Source: Pacificispira sp965223125
Lineage (GTDB): Bacteria > Pseudomonadota > Alphaproteobacteria > UBA8366 > Aestuariispiraceae
Direction of reading: 5' to 3'
Assembly (NCBI GenBank): GCA_965223125.1
Contig: OZ244984.1
Span: forward strand, 2,294,001-2,358,000
DNA length: 64,000 nucleotides
The notes beneath the pieces are model-generated. The model did not search any database. It saw only the letters and a list, made by a program, of their open reading frames with translations, and had not been told where the DNA came from. A program made the translations under genes and the position numbers. Below are positions 15,580 through 23,706 of the stretch, one piece after another (the first letter of the stretch is position 1; each line of letters begins with the position of its first letter).

Positions 15580-18350
15580 GACGGCCCCGCCTTCGCAACA
15601 CGGATGGCTTCTAGAACTCGGTGCGGCAGGGCAGGGATCCGGGTAATTCGCGCACCCGTCGCATGGCGAATCGCACCCAGGATTGCGGGTGCGGTCGGGA
15701 TCAATGCCGGTTCGCCGATCCCCTTTGCTCCAAACGGGCCTTCGGGGTCCGGGTCCTGTATCAGGATGCATTCGATCTCCGGCATGTCACCGAAGGTCGG
15801 GATCAGATAGTCGTGCAGGTTTTCAGTTCGGCCCGGAATGTATTCTTCCATCAGGGCGAGGCCGAGCCCTTGGGCAATGCCTCCCTGGATCTGGCCTTCT
15901 ACCAGCATCGGGTTGATCGCGGTTCCGACATCATGGGCGGCGACCATGCGCAGCACTTTCACGGTACCAAGCTCGATATCCACCGCGACTTCGGCGATCT
16001 GTGCGGCATAGCCGTAGGAGACATAGGGAATGCCCTGACCATCGGCGTCGAGGCCCGTTGTTGGCGGATCATAAGTGCCAAGCCCTTCCAGCACCGTGCC
16101 GTCCGCCCGAACCGGCAAATTGGACAGATCGACATGGCGCACCGTGCCATCCGTCTCTTCAATCCGCAGAGTCCTGCCATCGATATGGATTTGCGCGTCG
16201 GGTCCGGCATTTCCCAGCCGCAGGATTTCCGCGCGCAGGGCTGAACCAGCCGCCTGTGCCGCCCGACCTGAAACAAGCGTCTGGCGCGAGGCAGAGGTCT
16301 TACCGGCATCGAGGGTTAGATCCGTGTCACCGACAACCTGTCGAAGCTGGTTAACCGGCAGGCCCAGCGCATCGGCGCAGATCTGTGGCATGATCGTATA
16401 GCTGCCCTGACCGATATCGACAGCGCCGTTATACAGAGTCACGATGCCGTCCGCCGCCAGAGCAACGCGCATTTTCGATGGGTTCGACATGGAGGTATTG
16501 CCGCAACCATACCACATGCAACCGATGCCGACGCCGTGGCGGATCGGTCCCGGTTCTGAGGCGTTACGGGCTTCGGCTGCGGCGCGCCAGTCGATCCAGG
16601 CTGGACGAACCGCCTCCAGACAGTCTGCCAGCCCGGCGGAACGCCCCAGAATCTGTCCAGTTGCTGTCGTGTCGCCGGGCCGGATCGCGTTTTTCAGGCG
16701 TATTTCCAGCGGATCAAGGCCGAGTTTTTCAGCCAGATCATCCAGCAAGGTTTCACCCGCAATCGCGCCTTGCGGCACACCGAAACCACGAAATGCCCCT
16801 GAAGGCGGGTTGTTGCTGTGCAGTGCCCGACTGGTCGCCAGAACATGGGGGACGCGATAGGGGCCGGTGGCATGAACCGGCACCCGACCTGCCACCGTCG
16901 GCCCCCAGGAGGCATAGGCCCCGGTATCGAAATCCGCATGGAAGATCAGGGAAGACAGGGTTCCGTCGGCCTGTGCCGACAGCGAGGCCTCGATGGCGGC
17001 AGGGTGGCGCTTCGTGCTGGCGCGCATCGAATCCGGCCTGGAATATACCGTGCCGACCGGACGGTTCAGAATCCAGGCGGCGACGGCCAGGATTGGCTGG
17101 ACGCCGACATCCAGCTTGCCCCCGAAACCGCCGCCGCAGGTAACCGGCACGATGCGCACGGCATCGTCGGTAATACCGATTACGTCGCGCACTTCCTCCT
17201 TGTCCATATAGGGGGCCTGGGTCGAGGCATGGACCTCGATCCGGTCCCCGACCCGTACGGCAAAGCCCGCTTCAGGCTCGATATAGGCATGTTCGACGAA
17301 GGCGGTGCGGAAGCTGCTGGTCGCCACCGCCGCCGCTGTTATTTCGGCTGTCTTCGGATCACCCCGTGCCACGCGGCCCCGGATCAGCGTATTCTTTTCC
17401 GCCTGTCCCGGATGCAGGACCGGTGCTTCGGGATCGGTTGCGCCGGTCATATCCGCAATGGCGGGAAGTGGTGTCCAGGTGATTGGCAGTTCCGAGTCCG
17501 GCAGGGCGGCGATGGTATCGGCATCCCCCACCAGTGCCAGCACGGCATCGCCGCGATAAAGCACCCGACCTTCCGCTAGCACTGGTTGATCCTTGATATG
17601 CGGATAGATGCCATAGCCGTTGCGCCCCGGAATGTCGGCGGCGGTCAGGACACGCACAAGACCCGGCCATTTCTCATGGAGCGGGGCAAAATCGCCCAGG
17701 GTGAATTCGGCATGGGCGTGGGGGGAACGCACGACCCGAAGGGTCAGGCAGCCCTCCGGCCAGTTGTCCGCTCCATAGTTTTCCGTTCCGCGCAGCTTTC
17801 GGTCGGCATCCTGCCTGGGGAGGCGTGCTCCGACTGCTTGTCCCGCCAGAGCAGAGGCATGGATATCGTTCCCGGTGACATCCAGCACAGCATCGACAAT
17901 CTTCGCATAGCCGGTACACCGGCACAGGACGCCGCCCAGCGCATCCATCACCTGCCCCCGATCCGGGGTTTCAGTGCGGCCCAGCAGATCGAGTGCGGCC
18001 ATCATCATACCAGGCGTGCAGATGCCACATTGGGCCGCGCCATGCCGGTCAAAGGCGGATCGCAGGGAATCGAGGACCGGGTTATCCTCGGCTTCTGCCG
18101 TCAAGATATCCGCGCCTGCCGCCTGGGCTGCCGGGATCAGGCAGGCACAGGCCTGACGTCCGTTCAGCAGGATCGTGCAGGCTCCGCAATCGCCTGCATC
18201 ACAGCCGATCTTGACCGACTGCACGTTACAGAGATCGCGCAAGACGCGGCTGAGGCGCTGCCCGGATGCCTGCCCGGATATCTGCGAGATCGACTGCGCC
18301 TGACCATTGACGGTGAAATGCAGACACTCTGGTGTGGGACTGTCGTTCAT
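15576..18350 (-). CDS. Fused [2Fe-2S]/molybdopterin hydroxylase of the xanthine dehydrogenase family
   Basis: This 924-residue protein hydroxylates a ring carbon using water, molybdopterin and two [2Fe-2S] clusters. Residues 1-150 form the ferredoxin-like and helical Fe-S domains: Cys50, 55, 58, 70 and Cys108, 111, 143, 145 (CGICTPG, CRCTGY). The rest is the large molybdenum subunit, with GGGFGGKLD, SGAFRGFGVPQ, DIGQGSYTIM and a C-terminal GAKGIGEPALIP carrying the catalytic Glu. Fusion of the small and large subunits in one chain differs from the split nicotinate dehydrogenase of E. barkeri. It is coupled to the FAD subunit and to the Hnr-like reductase, so a nicotinate-like substrate is inferred. 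Confidence 0.88.
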   Translation of the reverse strand: MNDSPTPECLHFTVNGQAQSISQISGQASGQRLSRVLRDLCNVQSVKIGCDAGDCGACTILLNGRQACACLIPAAQAAGADILTAEAEDNPVLDSLRSAFDRHGAAQCGICTPGMMMAALDLLGRTETPDRGQVMDALGGVLCRCTGYAKIVDAVLDVTGNDIHASALAGQAVGARLPRQDADRKLRGTENYGADNWPEGCLTLRVVRSPHAHAEFTLGDFAPLHEKWPGLVRVLTAADIPGRNGYGIYPHIKDQPVLAEGRVLYRGDAVLALVGDADTIAALPDSELPITWTPLPAIADMTGATDPEAPVLHPGQAEKNTLIRGRVARGDPKTAEITAAAVATSSFRTAFVEHAYIEPEAGFAVRVGDRIEVHASTQAPYMDKEEVRDVIGITDDAVRIVPVTCGGGFGGKLDVGVQPILAVAAWILNRPVGTVYSRPDSMRASTKRHPAAIEASLSAQADGTLSSLIFHADFDTGAYASWGPTVAGRVPVHATGPYRVPHVLATSRALHSNNPPSGAFRGFGVPQGAIAGETLLDDLAEKLGLDPLEIRLKNAIRPGDTTATGQILGRSAGLADCLEAVRPAWIDWRAAAEARNASEPGPIRHGVGIGCMWYGCGNTSMSNPSKMRVALAADGIVTLYNGAVDIGQGSYTIMPQICADALGLPVNQLRQVVGDTDLTLDAGKTSASRQTLVSGRAAQAAGSALRAEILRLGNAGPDAQIHIDGRTLRIEETDGTVRHVDLSNLPVRADGTVLEGLGTYDPPTTGLDADGQGIPYVSYGYAAQIAEVAVDIELGTVKVLRMVAAHDVGTAINPMLVEGQIQGGIAQGLGLALMEEYIPGRTENLHDYLIPTFGDMPEIECILIQDPDPEGPFGAKGIGEPALIPTAPAILGAIRHATGARITRIPALPHRVLEAIRVAKAGPS

Positions 18351-19216
18351 GCGGCAACTCCGATGGAACAGGCCGTTGAAAGGCTGTTGAGCAGACGTCC
18401 GACAAGAATCTTCGCCGCGTCCCGGCGATAGCTGGCGCTGGCCCGAACATCGTCGATGGGAGAGAGATCCGCAAAATGATCCGCCCGCAACAGATGCGTG
18501 AGGTCCTGTGTCAGGTCTGCTCCAACCAGATCTGATTCCAGCAGGCTCAGGCGCTGGGCGGCGGCGGAACAGGCCCCAATCGCCAGTGCGACATCGGCTA
18601 TCCGTCCGTCCGGTGCCGGGCGCATCACGCCTGCGACCATGGCAATGGAAATCACCAGATAGTGTCGTGCACCAAGTTTCAGGAAACCGCTCCTTGTCTG
18701 TGGTTCCGGATGTGGAATCAGGATTGCGGTGACGAGTTCATCCGCCGCACGGGCGGTTTGTCGATAGCCTGTGATGAATTCCGGCAGTGGCAGGATACGC
18801 TCCCCCTGCAGGCTCGCCAGAACTACCGAAGCATTCAGGGCCAGCAGTGGCGGGATGCTGTCCGCAGCGGGGGAGGCATTACACAGATTGCCTGCTATCG
18901 TACCGCGATTCTGGATTTGCACGCCCCCGATGGAGGCGGCAGCCGCTTTCAATCCGTCGAAGGCAGGAGGAAGTGCGGTCTCCATCAGATCCGTCCAGGT
19001 CGTGGTCGCACCGATCCGGATGGTTTCCCCATTCCGTGTTATCCCCTGAAGGTCGGGTATGGCGCTGATATCCAGAACCTTGCCGAGCGGTCCCGGATTG
19101 ACACGGGCGGGGTAGTGGTCCGTGCCGCCCGCAATGACCGTCCAGTCGGGCTCCCCGCTGATTTTCTGCAAGGCTGTTGCCAGGGTTTCCGGGCGCAGAT
19201 GCATATTGCCGCTCAC
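18347..19216 (-). CDS. FAD-binding subunit of the molybdenum hydroxylase
   Basis: The 289-residue protein passes electrons from the Mo/Fe-S subunit to an acceptor through FAD. It shows the CoxM/XdhB FAD signatures VIAGGTDHYPARV near residue 27 and GVQIQNRGTIAGNLCNASPAADSIPPLLAL at about residues 98-127, then a FAD-binding C-terminal domain. It begins with GTG at 19216, preceded by GGGAG; an ATG four codons later is possible. It is the first gene of the five-gene operon and overlaps the next by ATGA. A 20-bp palindrome lies about 30 bp upstream. Confidence 0.88.
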   Translation of the reverse strand: MSGNMHLRPETLATALQKISGEPDWTVIAGGTDHYPARVNPGPLGKVLDISAIPDLQGITRNGETIRIGATTTWTDLMETALPPAFDGLKAAAASIGGVQIQNRGTIAGNLCNASPAADSIPPLLALNASVVLASLQGERILPLPEFITGYRQTARAADELVTAILIPHPEPQTRSGFLKLGARHYLVISIAMVAGVMRPAPDGRIADVALAIGACSAAAQRLSLLESDLVGADLTQDLTHLLRADHFADLSPIDDVRASASYRRDAAKILVGRLLNSLSTACSIGVAA

Positions 19217-19245
19217 CGCATGATCTCCCGCTTGAAGGAGGGTAA

Positions 19246-19265
19246 TTCATTTGTGTACATATGAA
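19246..19265. promoter_or_regulatory. 20-bp operator-like palindrome before the hydroxylase operon
   Basis: TTCATTTGTGTACATATGAA has eight of ten base pairs in palindromic register. Its core TTGTGTACAT resembles the TTGTATACAA operators of FCD-type GntR regulators, though no such gene is in the window. It ends 30 bp before the GTG start, in a position to control the operon. Confidence 0.5.
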
Positions 19266-19369
19266 GTGTGCGCCGGATAGCGAAAGCCCGCAAGGACGAA
19301 TTCGCGTACGGGGCCATATGGATCACTGGTAACGAATTTTTAAGGAAATACAAATAGGTTGGAGGTGAT

Positions 19370-19393
19370 ATGCAACTGTTGATGTCTTGCTAA
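19370..19393 (+). CDS. Possible 7-residue leader peptide before the GGDEF-EAL gene
   Basis: ATG CAA CTG TTG ATG TCT TGC TAA encodes MQLLMSC. It is directly preceded by GGAGGTGAT (19361..19369), a nine-base perfect complement of the 16S rRNA 3' end, although the spacing to the ATG is short. No tandem codon pattern typical of attenuators is present. It could be a regulatory mini-ORF, a ribosome standby site or chance. Confidence 0.25.
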   Translation: MQLLMSC

Positions 19394-19485
19394 ATATTGA
19401 ATGCATGGCTGGTTTTGAAACTATCTGACTTGCCATCATGGCTTGGGGTGTGTGGGTTTTTAAATAAAGGCCAAGTAACAACTTC

Positions 19486-19507
19486 TTGATTTTTATCAGA
19501 AAATCAA
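19486..19507. promoter_or_regulatory. AT-rich inverted repeat upstream of the GGDEF-EAL gene
   Basis: TTGATTTT (19486..19493) is the exact reverse complement of AAAATCAA (19500..19507), separated by TATCAG. It lies about 100 bp before the TTG start. No T-run follows, so an operator is more likely than a terminator. The cognate regulator is unknown. Confidence 0.35.
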
Positions 19508-19609
19508 TTAACAGAAAATTGGGGATACAGATTGTCTTTCAGGGGAGAATCAGTGGTCTGCTTGTCGGGATTGTCCAGATGACTTGGTCGGAAATCAGGA
19601 GGGGCGACT

Positions 19610-21340
19610 TTGTCACAAAGTGACTCCGACGTTTCCGGCATGTCGCTTGCCGACCGGGCGCTTACTGCTTCTGGCGATCTTGGATATTGCTGGAATCTCA
19701 AGGACGATGTGATTACCTGGATCGGCAATCCCAAATCAGTGCTCGCTTCCGATGATTTTTCCGAAATCATGAGTGGCGAAGCCTATGGGGAACGGATCAA
19801 TCCTGAAGATCTGGCGCATCGACTTCAGGTGCTTAACCGCCATTTCGCAACCGCAAAGGCCTATGATTGCGAATATCGGATCCGTCGCAAGGACGGTGCG
19901 TTCTGCTGGGTGCATGATCGTGGCGGCGCGATTCATGACGGAAGCGGTTCGCCCAGCTTCATGTATGGAACCCTGCGGGTCGTGACCGGTCGCAAGCAGC
20001 AGGAAAGCTTGCTGGAACACCGCGCGAATTATGATGATCTGACTGGGCATCTGAACAAGGTGCGGCTGCGTGAAGCACTGCAGAACGCGCTGTCCTATAA
20101 TGAGCGTTATAAAGTGTCCGGTGGCTATCTGGCGGTCGGGATCGATAAACTGTCGATGATCAATGGCGGCTATGGGCATGAAACTGCCGATGCCGTCATT
20201 ATTGGTGTCGGACAGCGGATCGAACGCTGCGTGCGGGTGACTGACGTGATCGGCCGAATTGGTGGTGACCGGTTCGGTTGCGTGCTGTCCCATTGCGATG
20301 AGCAGGGGTTGGTGATCACGGCGGAAAAGATTCTCGATTCCTTCCGCTCTGCCCCGATCGAGACGCCGAGCGGCCCGGTTCATGTCACGGTTTCCATTGG
20401 TGGTTCGCAGATTCCGGGTTTCATTCGCACCGCACTGGATGCGATGACGGGGGCCGAAGCGGCATTGGCGGATGCCAAGGCACAGGGCCGGAACTGTTTC
20501 GTTGCCTATCGTGTGACGGAGGAGCAGCGGCTGCGCCAGCGCACGAATATCGCGCTGGGTGAGAAGGTCATGAAAGCCCTCGATACGGGCCGGATCGTGC
20601 TGGCATATCAGCCGGTCGTCGATGCAAAGACCCGCAAGGTCAGCTATTATGAAACGCTGATCCGGATGATCGACGAGGAAGGAACCGTCATTTCCGCCGG
20701 ACAGTTCATTCCGGTGGTGGAGAAGCTTGGCATGATCCGGCCGCTGGATCTGCGGGCTTTGGAACTTGCGGTGACGGATCTGCGGACCTATTCCGATGTC
20801 CGGCTGGCGGTGAATGTGTCGAGCCTGACCGTCACGGACCCGGCCTGGCTGCGCACCCTGGTCAGTCTGATAAAGGGGCGTGCGGATGTTGCCAAGCGGT
20901 TGACCATAGAGATTACCGAAACTGCGGCCCTGGAGGATTTCGATGTTACCGCCCGGTTCGTCAGTTCGGTTCGCGACCTCGGCTGCAAGGTCGCGCTGGA
21001 TGACTTCGGATCGGGCTATACCTCCTTCCGGCACATGAAATCATTGACCGTCGATGTGGTGAAGATCGATGGGGCCTTCGTCACGGACGTTGCGACCAAT
21101 CGCGAGAATCAGATGTTCATCCGAACCCTGTTGAGCCTGGCTGAAGGGTTCGGATTGCAGACTGTCGCCGAATGCATCGAGACCGAGGCGGAAGCCGATA
21201 TCCTGACTGCCGAGGGTGCCGATTTTCTTCAAGGCTGGTTTTTCGGGAAGCCGCTAGTCGATCCGGAATGGCGCGTTGGCAAGAAGGGTGCAAATGTCGT
21301 AACGCTGCGCAAGAAAGGGAGCAAGGCCAGCAGCAAATGA
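19610..21340 (+). CDS. PAS - degenerate GGDEF - EAL cyclic-di-GMP protein
   Basis: This 576-residue cytoplasmic protein has a PAS domain (about residues 20-128, with YRIRRKDGAFCWVHDRGG), a GGDEF domain (about 140-300) and an EAL domain (about 320-560). The cyclase signature reads GGDRF (218-222) rather than GGDEF, so cyclase activity is probably lost. The EAL domain keeps its metal and catalytic residues: Glu348 in ETL, Asn402, Asp464-Asp465 in DDFGSGY, Lys485 and Glu521. It is therefore probably a phosphodiesterase tuned by the PAS sensor. It starts with TTG at 19610, with AGGAGG at ideal distance. No membrane segment is seen. Confidence 0.88.
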   Translation: MSQSDSDVSGMSLADRALTASGDLGYCWNLKDDVITWIGNPKSVLASDDFSEIMSGEAYGERINPEDLAHRLQVLNRHFATAKAYDCEYRIRRKDGAFCWVHDRGGAIHDGSGSPSFMYGTLRVVTGRKQQESLLEHRANYDDLTGHLNKVRLREALQNALSYNERYKVSGGYLAVGIDKLSMINGGYGHETADAVIIGVGQRIERCVRVTDVIGRIGGDRFGCVLSHCDEQGLVITAEKILDSFRSAPIETPSGPVHVTVSIGGSQIPGFIRTALDAMTGAEAALADAKAQGRNCFVAYRVTEEQRLRQRTNIALGEKVMKALDTGRIVLAYQPVVDAKTRKVSYYETLIRMIDEEGTVISAGQFIPVVEKLGMIRPLDLRALELAVTDLRTYSDVRLAVNVSSLTVTDPAWLRTLVSLIKGRADVAKRLTIEITETAALEDFDVTARFVSSVRDLGCKVALDDFGSGYTSFRHMKSLTVDVVKIDGAFVTDVATNRENQMFIRTLLSLAEGFGLQTVAECIETEAEADILTAEGADFLQGWFFGKPLVDPEWRVGKKGANVVTLRKKGSKASSK

Positions 21341-21385
21341 CGGGTGCATTGGTTTGGATCAGGTCGCGGTAAAGGGAGTTCAGAT

Positions 21386-21994
21386 ATGGCCGTGTCGAAT
21401 GAATTGATCACCGTTCCCGCCCGACGCGGGCGCGCCTTCGCCTTGAGGAAAGGGCAGGCGATCAAGATCATTAATACCCATGGCCAGCAGGTCGTCGATA
21501 CCTGGTGCTTCAATGCCGACGATATGCGTGAATTCATGTCGATGGAACATCTGCGCGGAACCACCCAGAATGTGTTCTGTCGCAAGGGTGACCCCCTTGT
21601 CACCAACCGTCGCCGTTCAATTCTGGATTTCGAGGAAGACACGTCGCCCGGTCCCCATGACACATTGATCGCCGCCTGTGACGTGCATCGTTATGCCTCA
21701 TTGGGCTGCCGGGAGTATCACGACAACTGCACCGACAACCTGTTTGCCGGGATGGGGCTGATCGGACTGACGCCGCCTGAATGTCCGGCACCGCTCAATC
21801 TCTTCATGAATATTCCCGTCGGTCCAGATGGTGCGACGAAATGGGGCGAGCCGCTGAGCAAGCCCGGCGATTATGTCGTGCTACGCGCCCGGCTGGATTG
21901 CATCGTTGCCCTTTCGACCTGCCCACAGGATATGCTGCCCGTCAACGGGGCGGCCTGCACACCCACGGAAGTGCATGTCACGATTCTGGACTGA
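21386..21994 (+). CDS. DUF1989 (urea carboxylase-associated family) protein
   Basis: The 202-residue protein fits DUF1989: ITVPARRGRAFALRKGQAIKI, the strand NTHGQQVVDTWCFNADDMREFMSMEHLR, then LIAACDVHRYASLGC and HDNCTDNL with conserved Cys/His residues, and a closing PEVHV-type strand. Members often accompany urea or amino-nitrogen catabolism genes, but the function is not settled. It follows the GGDEF-EAL gene by 45 bp and precedes the TRAP operon. I start at the ATG at 21386, preceded by GGGAG; an earlier ATG (21344) adds 14 residues with no family match. Confidence 0.8.
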   Translation: MAVSNELITVPARRGRAFALRKGQAIKIINTHGQQVVDTWCFNADDMREFMSMEHLRGTTQNVFCRKGDPLVTNRRRSILDFEEDTSPGPHDTLIAACDVHRYASLGCREYHDNCTDNLFAGMGLIGLTPPECPAPLNLFMNIPVGPDGATKWGEPLSKPGDYVVLRARLDCIVALSTCPQDMLPVNGAACTPTEVHVTILD

Positions 21995-22059
21995 TGGTTT
22001 GGTTTGGAATCTCTGAATTCTTCAGGCTGGGTAACTTTATTTCAAATTAGAGAAGCCGA

Positions 22060-22088
22060 TTGACGGAAAGTTCTTTCCGCGTAATTAT
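22060..22088 (+). promoter_or_regulatory. Promoter of the TRAP-oxidoreductase operon with a palindrome in its spacer
   Basis: TTGACG (22060..22065) and TAATTA (22082..22087) form a -35/-10 pair with a 16-bp spacer. The palindrome CGGAAAGTTCTTTCCG (22064..22079) is perfect over 16 bp and fills the spacer, a classic repressor position. The operon's last gene encodes a MarR-type regulator, the likely ligand-responsive repressor. The gap 21995..22205 holds nothing else that I can support. Confidence 0.6.
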
Positions 22089-22205
22089 ATGCAAATGGGT
22101 ATAGTTTGCTCCGTCGTCGTGAAACGAGCGTCGGGCAGGTCTTTCGCAGCCTGGGGAAAAGCCCTGATGGCAGTCGATCCAACAACGGAATGGGGAGTGA
22201 AAGTA

Positions 22206-23189
22206 ATGAACAAGGCACTTGCATATGCAGGTTCGGTCGCGGTCCTGCTGACGACCGGCATGACTGCGGGTCTGACCGCCGGGACGGCGCTGGCGGAGGA
22301 GGTCACCCTGCGCGGCACCACATCCTTTGCCCAGGGAACGACCTTCTCGCGCCCCTATGAGGCCTTTGCGAACTGGATCAATGAGAATGGCAAGGGCGTG
22401 TTGCAGATCCAGACCGTCGGCGGCCCGGAAGCTATGCCCCCGTTCGAGGTCGGCAATGCAGTCTCAACCGGTGTGGTCGATATCGCGAATGTGACCGCCG
22501 CCTTCTACACCAATATCCTGCCGATGGGCGATGCGCTGAAACTGGCCGAAAACACGATCCAGGACCAGCGGGCTAATGGCTGCTTCGACAAGGTCGATGC
22601 GCTGCACCAGAAGCAGATGAATGTAAAATATCTGGGCCGCACCGGTGATCATATCAATTTCCATCTCTATCTGACCAAGCCGATCACCGGGGCTGATCTC
22701 AGCGGTCTGACGATCCGCACCACGCCGGTCTATCAGGCGATGTTCCTGGCATTGGGCGCGACGCCGGTCACGACACCGCCGGGCGATGTCTATACCGCGC
22801 TGGAGCGCGGTACCATTGACGGTTACGGTTGGCCGATCCAGGGCGTGCTGGATCTGGGATGGGATGAGCAGACGAAATACCGCGTCGATCCGGGCTTCTA
22901 TCAGGTCGATGTTGAAATCCTGGTCAATCTGGATCGCTGGAACAGCCTGAATGACGAGCAGAAGGCCCTGTTGCAGCAAGGCATCGAATGGCTGGAAGCA
23001 AAGAATGCGGACAATATCGCCGTCAACGAAGCCGAAGCGAAGAAACAGGTCGAGGCCGGTATCGAAGTGATCACGCTGAGCGATGCGGAAAGTGAAAAAT
23101 GGCTGACCACTGCGCGGGATGCCGGTTGGGCGGCGGTTTCGAAAGTGGATGCAGCACTGGCGGACGACCTTCGTTCCTGCATGCAGTAA
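22206..23189 (+). CDS. TRAP transporter substrate-binding protein (DctP family)
   Basis: This 327-residue periplasmic receptor binds a carboxylate-type solute for the TRAP importer. A signal peptide ends near GTALAEE (residue 30). The body has the DctP features TTFSRPYEAFANWINENGKG, LSGLTIRTTPVYQAMFLALGATPVTTPPGDVYTALERGTIDGYGWP, including the conserved Arg that pairs with the ligand carboxylate. I start at the ATG at 22206, just before a normal signal peptide and after GGGGAG; the open frame extending to 22089 crosses the promoter. It heads an operon with the oxidoreductase, so an aryl-carboxylate such as an arylpyruvate is the inferred ligand. Confidence 0.9.
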   Translation: MNKALAYAGSVAVLLTTGMTAGLTAGTALAEEVTLRGTTSFAQGTTFSRPYEAFANWINENGKGVLQIQTVGGPEAMPPFEVGNAVSTGVVDIANVTAAFYTNILPMGDALKLAENTIQDQRANGCFDKVDALHQKQMNVKYLGRTGDHINFHLYLTKPITGADLSGLTIRTTPVYQAMFLALGATPVTTPPGDVYTALERGTIDGYGWPIQGVLDLGWDEQTKYRVDPGFYQVDVEILVNLDRWNSLNDEQKALLQQGIEWLEAKNADNIAVNEAEAKKQVEAGIEVITLSDAESEKWLTTARDAGWAAVSKVDAALADDLRSCMQ

Positions 23190-23201
23190 CCCGCTTTCGT
23201 T

Positions 23202-23702
23202 ATGACTGTACTGATCGCAATCCATTGCCGGATCGTGACCGCACTCGCCATGCTGGCGGGTGCGGTCATCACCGCCATTACCATCGGTCTGATTGCCAAT
23301 GTTGCAGCCAGGGTCTTCCTGGGTACCAGCCTGTTCGGACTGGTGGATGCGATTGAGATGGGACTGATGGCGGCGACGTTCCTGGCCGCACCCTGGGTGT
23401 TGCAGAAGAATGCCCATGTTGCGGTGGATATCGTGATCGCATCCCTGCCGCAGAACGCTGCGCGTCGGGTAATGATGGCGATGATGCTGCTTGGTGCCCT
23501 GATATCGGGCGTCCTTTCCTATTCCTCGATCCTTGCCGTTTCCATTGCCTATGCCAGAGGGTCGATGATGACAGGCGTTCTGATCATGCCGGAATGGGTA
23601 TCGTTTCTTGCGCCCGCCATAGCCGGAATTCTTCTCTGCGTCGAATTCCTGCGCCGGGTGACGGCCGAACCGGCCATGGATCGCCAGCAGACGGGGCTTT
23701 GA
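23202..23702 (+). CDS. TRAP transporter small permease (DctQ)
   Basis: The 166-residue protein is the small membrane subunit of the TRAP importer. It has four hydrophobic segments: residues about 9-32, 45-65, 82-105 and 120-145. These include the typical VAARVFLGTSLFGLVDAIE and APWVLQKNAHVAVDIV motifs of DctQ. It starts 12 bp after the receptor gene and ends 4 bp before the large permease gene. Confidence 0.9.
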   Translation: MTVLIAIHCRIVTALAMLAGAVITAITIGLIANVAARVFLGTSLFGLVDAIEMGLMAATFLAAPWVLQKNAHVAVDIVIASLPQNAARRVMMAMMLLGALISGVLSYSSILAVSIAYARGSMMTGVLIMPEWVSFLAPAIAGILLCVEFLRRVTAEPAMDRQQTGL

Positions 23703-23706
23703 GATC

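Larger units (their letters stand above)
19217..19609. other. Intergenic region between the hydroxylase operon and the GGDEF-EAL gene
   Basis: This 393-bp gap separates divergent transcription units and is much more AT-rich than its surroundings. It holds a near-perfect 20-bp palindrome by the FAD subunit gene (19246..19265), a tiny open frame with a very strong ribosome site (19370..19393), and an AT-rich inverted repeat (19486..19507); each is listed separately. I see no tRNA, no transposon end and no longer gene. Confidence 0.7.

Noticed and set aside
22089..22205. Upstream extension of the DctP gene
   Set aside because: It would place the signal peptide 40 residues inside the protein and would start in the -10 region of the operon promoter.
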